Source: JAWOFN01 sp046497505 [NCBI: bacterium]
Lineage (GTDB): Bacteria; Blakebacterota; Blakebacteria; Blakebacterales
Length of the DNA stretch: 18,515 nucleotides
Assembly (NCBI GenBank): GCA_046497505.1
Contig: JAWOFN010000057.1
Span: 1-18,515 of the forward strand
Reading direction: 5' to 3'
The position numbers and the translations under genes are program-made. The notes beneath the pieces are model-generated. The model did not search any database. It was given only the letters and a program-made list of their open reading frames with translations, and was not told the DNA's origin. Below, piece by piece: positions 8,257 through 13,858 of this stretch. Every line of letters begins with the position of its first letter. Within the stretch, counting starts at the first letter, position 1.

Positions 8257-9669
8257 ATGACGGACCAGAAGAGGGAGCGGGACGAGCGGAACGGGCAGGA
8301 CCGGCAGGAGGAGGGGACCGATCCGGGTCAGCCGATCCAGGCCATCCGGGGCACCCGGGACCTGCTTCCCGGTGAGACCGAGGGGTGGGACGTGCTGGAG
8401 GGGACGATCCGGGAGATCATGGCCCTCTACCAGTACCGGGAGATCCGGACCCCCATGTTCGAGGAGACCCAGCTCTTCGCCCGCGGGATCGGGGAGCACA
8501 CCGACATCGTGGGCAAGGAGATGTACACCTTCAGCGACCAGGGGGGACGGAGCGTCACCCTGCGTCCCGAGGGGACGGCCCCGGTGATGCGGGCCTACCT
8601 GGAGCACAGGATGGGTGCCCAGGGGGTCATCGACAAGCTCTACTACCTGGGTCCCATGTTCCGGCAGGAGGCACCCCAGAAGGGGCGTGCCCGGCAGTTC
8701 CACCAGTTCGGGGCCGAGGTGCTGGGTACCGACGACGCCCAGGCCGACGCCGAGGTGATCCTCCTCTTCCTTGCCATCCTGGAGGCACTGGGCCTGGAGA
8801 GCTGGAGCCTCCACATCGGGAGCCTGGGGTGCAGCAGGTGCCGTCCCGCCTACCGGGAGAAGCTGGTGGGTTTCCTCGAGGGGGTGGGGGAGCGGCTCTG
8901 TGAGGAGTGCCGGGCCCGCATCGAGATCAACCCGCTGCGGGTCCTGGACTGCAAGGAGGAGGGATGCCGGGCTGCCACGGCCGAGGCCCCCTCGCTCCTG
9001 GAGGAGCTGGACGAGGAGTGCCGGGAACACTTCGAGCAGGTGCAGACCCTGCTGAAGGACCGGGGAGCGACCTTCGTGGTGGATCCCCGGCTGGTACGGG
9101 GTCTGGATTACTACGAGCGTACCACCTTCGAGGTGCTCAGCCCCGACCTTGGGGCCCAGGACGCCCTGGGCGGCGGGGGACGCTATGACGGCCTGGCCCA
9201 GCTCATCGGGGCCCCCGACCGGGTCCCGGGTGTGGGTTTCGCCGCGGGGATGGAGCGGATCATGCTGGCCCTGGAGGCCGCCGGTCAGACCCTGACCTTC
9301 GAACCGGAGTGCGAGGTCGCCCTGGTCCACATCGGGGAGGATGCCCGCCGCAGGCTCTTCACCCTCTGCGACGCCCTCCGGGGTGCGGGGGTGGCCGCCT
9401 CCATGGACCTGACGGGCCGCTCGGTGAAGGCCCAGATGCGGGAGGCGGACAGGCGGGACGCGGTCCTGGCCCTCATCGCCGGGGACGACGAGCTCTCCGA
9501 GGGCTCGGTCACCGTAAGGGACCTGGAAGAGGGGGAGGAGACCCGGGTGCCGCTGGAGGAGGTGATCGGCCGGGTCCTGGCCATGCTGGACCGCCGGGAG
9601 CTGGAGGCCCTGGAAGCGGAGCTGGACGAGATGGAGGAAGAGGACGAGGGAGAGGAGGCCCCCCGGTGA
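8257..9669 (+). CDS. hisS: Histidine--tRNA ligase
   Basis: A 470-residue class II synthetase that charges tRNA-His in the cytoplasm. 'RGTRDLLPGE' 31-40, motif 2 'YYLGPMFRQE' 129-138, the histidine-binding 'LVRGLDYY' 279-286 and motif 3 'GVGFAAGMER' 325-334 are intact. The insertion between motifs 2 and 3 carries cysteines 192/195, 215/218, 232/237 and 255, possibly a structural metal site; similar 'SLGCxxCR...LCExC' inserts occur in other bacterial HisRS. Unusual parts are a charged N-terminal lead of about 26 residues and a C-terminal acidic tail ('DEMEEEDEGEE'), both outside the usual domain limits. Start ATG 8257 has GAAGGA at 8245-8250, spacing 6. The stop overlaps the aspS start by 4 bp. 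Confidence 0.97.
   Translation: MTDQKRERDERNGQDRQEEGTDPGQPIQAIRGTRDLLPGETEGWDVLEGTIREIMALYQYREIRTPMFEETQLFARGIGEHTDIVGKEMYTFSDQGGRSVTLRPEGTAPVMRAYLEHRMGAQGVIDKLYYLGPMFRQEAPQKGRARQFHQFGAEVLGTDDAQADAEVILLFLAILEALGLESWSLHIGSLGCSRCRPAYREKLVGFLEGVGERLCEECRARIEINPLRVLDCKEEGCRAATAEAPSLLEELDEECREHFEQVQTLLKDRGATFVVDPRLVRGLDYYERTTFEVLSPDLGAQDALGGGGRYDGLAQLIGAPDRVPGVGFAAGMERIMLALEAAGQTLTFEPECEVALVHIGEDARRRLFTLCDALRGAGVAASMDLTGRSVKAQMREADRRDAVLALIAGDDELSEGSVTVRDLEEGEETRVPLEEVIGRVLAMLDRRELEALEAELDEMEEEDEGEEAPR
9652..9668 (+). promoter_or_regulatory. Ribosome binding site deciding the GTG start of aspS
   Basis: GAGGAGG at 9652-9658, within the 3' end of hisS, lies seven bases before GTG 9666. The GTGA at 9666-9669 joins the aspS start to the hisS stop, so aspS is probably translated by coupling. 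Confidence 0.75.
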
Positions 9670-11549
9670 GCGGTCCCCGGAAGGTACCCACGGCGCACCG
9701 CACCCACGCCTGCGGCCACCTGCGGCCGGGGCACGCCGGCGATACGGTCACCGTCGCCGGGTGGGTGGACGGGCAGCGCGACCACGGCGGTCTCGTCTTC
9801 ATCGACCTGCGGGATCGGTGGGGGGTGGTCCAGGTGGCGGTGGACCCCGCCGGCTCCCCGGAAGGGCTGGAGGAGGCGAAGGCCGCCCGCCTGGAGGATG
9901 TCCTCAAGGTGACCGGGGTGGTGCGCGAGCGGCCCGAAGAAGCGGTGAACGAGAAGATGCCCACCGGCGGGTGCGAGGTGCTGGCCACCCGGGTGGAGCT
10001 GCTGGCCAAGACGAAGACGCCGCCGTTCGTCATCGAGGAGGAGGCCGCGGCCAGCGAGGATCTGGCTCTGCGCTACCGCTATCTCGACCTGCGGCGGCCA
10101 CCCATGCAGCGGAAGATGGTCCTGCGGCACGAAGCGGCCCGGAGCACCCGGGCCTACTTCGACGAGCAGGGCTTCCTGGAGATCGAGACCCCCTTCCTGA
10201 TCCGTTCCACGCCGGAGGGGGCCCGCGACTTCCTGGTGCCCAGCCGACTCCATCACGGCCGGTTCTATGCCCTGCCCCAGTCGCCGCAGCAGTACAAGCA
10301 GCTCCTCATGATGAGCGGGTTCGACCGCTACGTGCAGATCGTGCGCTGCTTCCGGGACGAGGATTTCCGTGCCGACCGTCAGCCCGAGTTCACGCAGGTG
10401 GACATGGAGATGGCCTTCGTGGAGGAGGAGGATGTGCTCCGGGTCTCCGAGGGCTACCTCAAGCGGCTCTGGAAGGACGTGCTCGACGTCGAACTCACCG
10501 AAGACTTCCCCCGCCTCACCTACCGGGAGTCGATGGAGCGCTTCGGCACCGACCGCCCCGACCTCAGGTACGGCATGGAGCTGCAGGACGTCTCCGGGGC
10601 GGTGTCCGGCAGCGAGTTCAAGGTCTTCAGCGGCACCATCGCCTCGGGGGGTACGGTCCGCGGGCTGTGCGCCCCGGGTGCGGGAGAGGTGAGCCGACGG
10701 GAGCAGGACGAACTCACCGAGACGGCGAAGAAGGCCGGAGCGAAGGGTGTGGTGCCCCTCGCGGTCACCGGAGAAGGTGCCCTGGAGGGGGGTGTCGCGA
10801 AGTTCCTGGGTCCGGAGGAGCAGTCCGCCCTGATCGAGGCCTTCGGGGCCTCGGGGGGGGATCTGCTCCTGCTGGTGGCAGATGAGCCCGCGGTCGTCCT
10901 CAAGACCCTGGGCACCCTCAGGGTGGAGATGGCCCGGCGGCTGGGCCTGGACAGGAAAGGGTCGTGGGAGTTCGTCTGGGTCCACTCCTTCCCCCTGGTG
11001 GAATGGGACGAGGAGGAAGAGCGGCTCTACGCCATGCACCACCCCTTCACCTCCGCCTCCGAACCGGAGGACCTGAGGGCGCTCCTGGAGGACCTGGAGG
11101 AGGGGGCCACGCCATCGGACGCGCCCCGGGAGTGGGTCGAGCGGGCCTCGGACCTCCAGGCCGACGCCTACGACGTGGTGCTCAACGGCCTGGAACTGGG
11201 GGGAGGCAGCATCCGGAACCATCTCCCGGAACAGCAGCGGGACACCTTCCGGCTCCTGGGCCTGGACGAGGAGGAGGCCCGGCGGCGTTTCGGGTTCCTC
11301 CTCGAGGCCCTGGAGTACGGGGCGCCCCCCCACGGCGGGATCGCCTTCGGCTTCGACCGGATGGTCATGATGCTGGCCGGCGGGGACTCGATCCGGGAGG
11401 TCATCGCGTTCCCCAAGACCACCTCGGCCCTCTCCCTCATGGACGGGAGCCCGGCGAAGGTGGACCCCGAGCAGCTGGCCGAGCTGGGCCTGACGCTCAG
11501 CGGGGGACCGGAGGAAGGACTCCCCGACAGGGGACCCGAGGAGGGCTGA
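9666..11549 (+). CDS. aspS: Aspartate--tRNA ligase (probably non-discriminating)
   Basis: A 627-residue bacterial-type AspRS starting at GTG 9666; in-frame sequence further upstream lies inside hisS and is rejected. It has an N-terminal OB-fold anticodon-binding domain ('VAGWVDGQRDHGGLVFIDLR'), a class II core with motif 2 at 227-235 (R-C-F-R-D-E-D-F-R), the bacterial GAD insertion (about 280-420), 'HHPFTS', and motif 3 GFDR at 562-565 followed by 'SIREVIAFPKT'. His40 sits where discriminating enzymes such as that of E. coli have Leu ('RRDLGSL'). Published work on Pseudomonas AspRS links His here to charging both tRNA-Asp and tRNA-Asn, with Asn then made by GatCAB. That property is inference here. 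It is the last gene of the EIIA-vanZ-hisS-aspS run. Confidence 0.97.
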   Translation: MSGPRKVPTAHRTHACGHLRPGHAGDTVTVAGWVDGQRDHGGLVFIDLRDRWGVVQVAVDPAGSPEGLEEAKAARLEDVLKVTGVVRERPEEAVNEKMPTGGCEVLATRVELLAKTKTPPFVIEEEAAASEDLALRYRYLDLRRPPMQRKMVLRHEAARSTRAYFDEQGFLEIETPFLIRSTPEGARDFLVPSRLHHGRFYALPQSPQQYKQLLMMSGFDRYVQIVRCFRDEDFRADRQPEFTQVDMEMAFVEEEDVLRVSEGYLKRLWKDVLDVELTEDFPRLTYRESMERFGTDRPDLRYGMELQDVSGAVSGSEFKVFSGTIASGGTVRGLCAPGAGEVSRREQDELTETAKKAGAKGVVPLAVTGEGALEGGVAKFLGPEEQSALIEAFGASGGDLLLLVADEPAVVLKTLGTLRVEMARRLGLDRKGSWEFVWVHSFPLVEWDEEEERLYAMHHPFTSASEPEDLRALLEDLEEGATPSDAPREWVERASDLQADAYDVVLNGLELGGGSIRNHLPEQQRDTFRLLGLDEEEARRRFGFLLEALEYGAPPHGGIAFGFDRMVMMLAGGDSIREVIAFPKTTSALSLMDGSPAKVDPEQLAELGLTLSGGPEEGLPDRGPEEG

Positions 11550-11646
11550 AGGGACGTCCAGGGGTGCTCCCGGAGAGCACAGGGACCCCGGCCGGATGCG
11601 GGGGGCCGCAGAGATGAGCGGGAGCAGTACGGCGGGGCCTTTTACC
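11550..11646 (+). other. Intergenic end of the aspS unit with a hairpin lacking a T-tract
   Basis: Between the aspS stop and the next promoter, the only structure I see is a perfect 6-bp stem GTGCTC 11564-11569 / GAGCAC 11575-11580 with a 5-nt loop. No run of T follows, so it is at best a weak or factor-assisted terminator. A short open frame crosses this region but spans the downstream promoter and leader, and is not called. Confidence 0.3.
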
Positions 11647-11674
11647 TTGACTGACGTGGCCGGTGGGGTAGTAT
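11647..11674 (+). promoter_or_regulatory. Strong sigma-70-like promoter for the lipoprotein/LysM operon
   Basis: The -35 is TTGACT 11647-11652 (5 of 6). A 16-nt spacer leads to -10 TAGTAT 11669-11674 (4 of 6). This is the best promoter match I found in the window. The predicted start of transcription is near 11681, leaving a leader of about 126 nt. Confidence 0.65.
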
Positions 11675-11683
11675 TGCTAATCG

Positions 11684-11714
11684 CTGAGGGCGCACGATCT
11701 TCTGCGCTCATCAG
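11684..11714 (+). promoter_or_regulatory. Stem-loop at the 5' end of the leader
   Basis: CTGA 11684-11687 plus GGGCGCA 11688-11694 pair with TGCGCTC 11703-11709 and TCAG 11711-11714. That gives eleven pairs (one G-U), one bulged A at 11710 and an 8-nt loop. It falls within a few bases of the predicted transcript start, the place where 5' hairpins protect mRNAs such as ompA from decay. A riboswitch or attenuator is not supported, as there is no competing terminator in the leader. Confidence 0.5.
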
Positions 11715-11806
11715 AGGTCTTTCAGATAGGATCCTTTGCGGGAGCCGGCGATTCGCCAGCCGTTCGCTCTGGATTCCACATCTTTGTGAGGTTGAGGAGG
11801 TTGTCC

Positions 11807-12160
11807 ATGGGGAAGGCCCCTAGGCTGGTAGGTACCGGCTTCCTCGCGGTACTCTTCCTGTCCGGTTCGCTCCTGACAGGCTGCACGCAGCGGGCTACGC
11901 CCGAGCAGATGACACAGCTCGAGGAAGCCTGCGCTGCAGCCGACAGGGCCGAGCAGACGGTGCGTGAGAAGGAAGCTGAGGTCGAGCGGCTCCAGAACGA
12001 GCTGGCTCAGAAGAAGCGCACCCTGGAGGAAGTCGACCGTGAGAAAGCATCCGTCGAGAGCCGCCTGAACAACCTGCGCAGCGAGCTGTCGCAGACCCAG
12101 GCGGAGATGGAGCGGATCAAGCGCGAGCGGGGCGGCACCGTGCCCCCGAGCGGCCGATAA
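11807..12160 (+). CDS. Small coiled-coil lipoprotein
   Basis: A 117-residue secreted lipoprotein. The signal peptide ends in the lipobox L-L-T-G-C with lipidated Cys26. The +2 residue is Thr, not Asp, so by the E. coli rule it would go to the outer membrane. Residues about 34-105 are a long charged helix with heptad-like spacing of Leu and Val ('EVERLQNELAQKKRTLEEV'), a probable coiled coil. A short Pro/Gly tail ends in Arg, so there is no C-terminal Lys for Lpp-like attachment to peptidoglycan. Start ATG 11807 has GAGGAGG at 11794-11800, spacing 6; an upstream in-frame GTG 11786 precedes that site and is rejected. The gene lies 18 bp before the LysM gene and behind its own promoter. No named family was recognised; the role is inferred as an envelope structural protein. 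Confidence 0.88.
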   Translation: MGKAPRLVGTGFLAVLFLSGSLLTGCTQRATPEQMTQLEEACAAADRAEQTVREKEAEVERLQNELAQKKRTLEEVDREKASVESRLNNLRSELSQTQAEMERIKRERGGTVPPSGR

Positions 12161-12178
12161 GAAAGGGGAGGAGAAAGC

Positions 12179-12676
12179 ATGAGGAAGCTACGTGCCATCC
12201 TGCCCGCCCTGGTCGCGGGATTCGCGGTACTCGCTGCCGCTGCCCCAAGCCTCGCGCAGGAGCAGGAACGACTGGAGATCGAGGTCTGGCAGCAGCAGCT
12301 GGAGGAATGCCAGCAGCGTGAAGCTGACGCCAACGACCGGATCAGCGAGCTGGATCAGCAGATCGCCGACCTGGAGAACCAGATCAGCCAGGTGGATCAG
12401 CAGATCAGCCAGGCCCGTTCCGAGGTGCAGCGTCTGAACCAGCAGGTCTCGAACACGCAGAACCAGCTCGACCAGGCCAAGAGCGAGCTGGAGAAGCTGC
12501 GCTACCCCGAGGCCTATGAAGTGGTGAAGGGCGACTGCCTCTGGAACATCTCCAAGAAGGACTACATCTACGCGGACCCCTTCAAGTGGCCCCGCATCTA
12601 CGAGGCCAACAAGGACAAGATCAAGGACCCTGACCTCATCTACCCGAAGCAGGTGTTCAAGATCCCGCGTCCGTAA
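12179..12676 (+). CDS. Secreted coiled-coil protein with C-terminal LysM domain
   Basis: A 165-residue periplasmic protein. A signal peptide occupies residues 1-26 with likely cleavage after S-L-A. Residues about 30-108 form a Gln-rich coiled coil ('LDQQIADLENQISQVDQQIS'), and residues 112-164 form a LysM domain of the 'YEVVKGDCLWNIS...DPDLIYPKQVFKIP' type, which binds glycan chains of peptidoglycan. Cys44 and Cys120 could form a disulfide; this is speculative. ATG 12179 has GGAGGAG at 12167-12173, spacing 5. Together with the lipoprotein upstream it forms a two-gene unit ended by a strong terminator. Codon use in the pair is less G/C-run-rich than in the neighbours and the signals are strong, suggesting high expression. 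Enzymatic activity is unlikely, since no catalytic domain is present. Confidence 0.88.
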   Translation: MRKLRAILPALVAGFAVLAAAAPSLAQEQERLEIEVWQQQLEECQQREADANDRISELDQQIADLENQISQVDQQISQARSEVQRLNQQVSNTQNQLDQAKSELEKLRYPEAYEVVKGDCLWNISKKDYIYADPFKWPRIYEANKDKIKDPDLIYPKQVFKIPRP

Positions 12677-12701
12677 CGACCGGTTGCGGTACGATCGTGA
12701 A

Positions 12702-12752
12702 GCGCTCTCGACCGGGGACTTGCATGTCCCCGGCGAGGGCGTTTTCTTTTTT
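12702..12752 (+). terminator. Rho-independent terminator of the lipoprotein/LysM operon
   Basis: An inner stem of 8 perfect pairs, CCGGGGAC 12712-12719 with GTCCCCGG 12726-12733, closes a 6-nt loop. A bulged A at 12711 separates it from an outer stem of about 8-9 pairs (12702-12710 with 12734-12742). The T-tract TTTTCTTTTTT spans 12742-12752. This is a strong textbook terminator, only 20 bp before the phoH ATG. Confidence 0.93.
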
Positions 12753-12772
12753 CAGAGGCCCCCCGCGATCCC

Positions 12773-13834
12773 ATGGACCCAGAGAGCCGGGAACCGGCCA
12801 GGGAATGGAGCGAATTGGACCAGGAAACCCCGGAGACCCCGAAGAGCGCGACCGAGCCTGCCCTCACCGAGGTCGGGGGTTCCCGGATCGTGAAGAGCAG
12901 CATCCCCATCCACGGGGTGGACCCCATCCGCTTCTTCGGGGTGGAGGACAAGCACACCCGCATGCTCGAGGAGGCCTTCCCCGAGGTGCACCTGGTGGCC
13001 CGTGACCGTGAGATCCGGGTGGAGGGACCGGGGGCGGAGGTGAACCGCCTCATGGGGGTCATCGGCCGCATGATGAGCCGTCTGAAGAACGGGGACGGCC
13101 TCACCGAGCCGGACCTGCGGATCATGCTGGAGGAATCGAAACAGGAGCTGGAGGCCCCGGAGAACTACCAGGACCACACGGTCCTCATCACGAGCAACAA
13201 GCGGCGCATCTACCCGCGGACCGTGGGACAGCACCAGTACATCCAGGCGGTGGAGAACAACGACATCACCTTCTCCATCGGGCCCGCCGGGACGGGGAAG
13301 ACCTACCTGGCGGTGTCGATGGCGGTCCGGGCGATGCAGGACCGTGAGGTCCAGCGGATCGTGCTGGCCCGACCCGCGGTGGAAGCGGGGGAGAGCCTGG
13401 GCTTTTTGCCCGGGGACCTCAAGGAGAAGGTCGACCCCTACCTGCGGCCCCTCTATGATGCCCTCTACGACATGATCCCCTCCGACCGCCTGAGGCGGTA
13501 CCTCGAGACGCACACCATCGAGGTGGTGCCCCTGGCCTTCATGCGGGGACGGACGCTGAACAACGCCTTCGTCATCCTGGACGAGGCCCAGAACACCACG
13601 GCCGCCCAGATGAAGATGTTCCTGACCCGTCTGGGGGTGAACGCGAAAGCCATCGTCACGGGAGACGTGACCCAGGTGGACCTGCCGTCCGAGAAGAGCA
13701 GCGGCCTGATCCAGATACAGAGTATCCTCATGGCCGTCGAGGACATCGCCTTCGTCTATCTGACCGAGCGGGACGTGGTGCGTCACCGCCTGGTCCGTGA
13801 CATCATCCGCGCCTACAAGGACGCCGGGCTCTGA
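12773..13834 (+). CDS. PhoH-like ATPase (YbeZ family)
   Basis: A 353-residue cytoplasmic P-loop ATPase of the PhoH/YbeZ family, associated with RNA metabolism and found next to ybeY in most bacteria. After a variable lead of about 45 residues comes a small KH-like region ('EVHLVARDREIRVEGPG'). Walker A GPAGTGKT is at 170-177 and Walker B VILDEAQN at 267-274; 'RPAVEAGESLGFLPGDL' and 'MRGRTLNNAFVILDEAQNTT' are diagnostic. ATG 12773 has only a weak CAGAGG 14 bases upstream. An in-frame TTG at 12815 with GGAG 12807-12810 is a plausible alternative, which would shorten the non-conserved N-terminus. It lies right after a terminator with no clear promoter of its own. It heads the phoH-pgpH-ybeY-cnnm-like cluster. 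Confidence 0.95.
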   Translation: MDPESREPAREWSELDQETPETPKSATEPALTEVGGSRIVKSSIPIHGVDPIRFFGVEDKHTRMLEEAFPEVHLVARDREIRVEGPGAEVNRLMGVIGRMMSRLKNGDGLTEPDLRIMLEESKQELEAPENYQDHTVLITSNKRRIYPRTVGQHQYIQAVENNDITFSIGPAGTGKTYLAVSMAVRAMQDREVQRIVLARPAVEAGESLGFLPGDLKEKVDPYLRPLYDALYDMIPSDRLRRYLETHTIEVVPLAFMRGRTLNNAFVILDEAQNTTAAQMKMFLTRLGVNAKAIVTGDVTQVDLPSEKSSGLIQIQSILMAVEDIAFVYLTERDVVRHRLVRDIIRAYKDAGL

Positions 13835-13858
13835 CCCGACGCCGGTGACCTGACCGAT

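Noticed and set aside
11564-11580. Hairpin after aspS as a Rho-independent terminator
   Set aside because: The stem is only 6 bp and no T-run follows; it is noted within the intergenic entry but not called as a terminator.
11741-11765. Possible tRNA or second structured RNA in the leader ('GGCG-ATT-CGCC' and a 'GTTCG')
   Set aside because: Only a 4-bp stem forms, and the T-arm, anticodon arm and acceptor pairing of a tRNA are absent.
11596-11823. A 75-residue plus-strand open frame between aspS and the lipoprotein gene
   Set aside because: It runs through the promoter, leader hairpin and SD of the lipoprotein gene, has no SD of its own and resembles no family.
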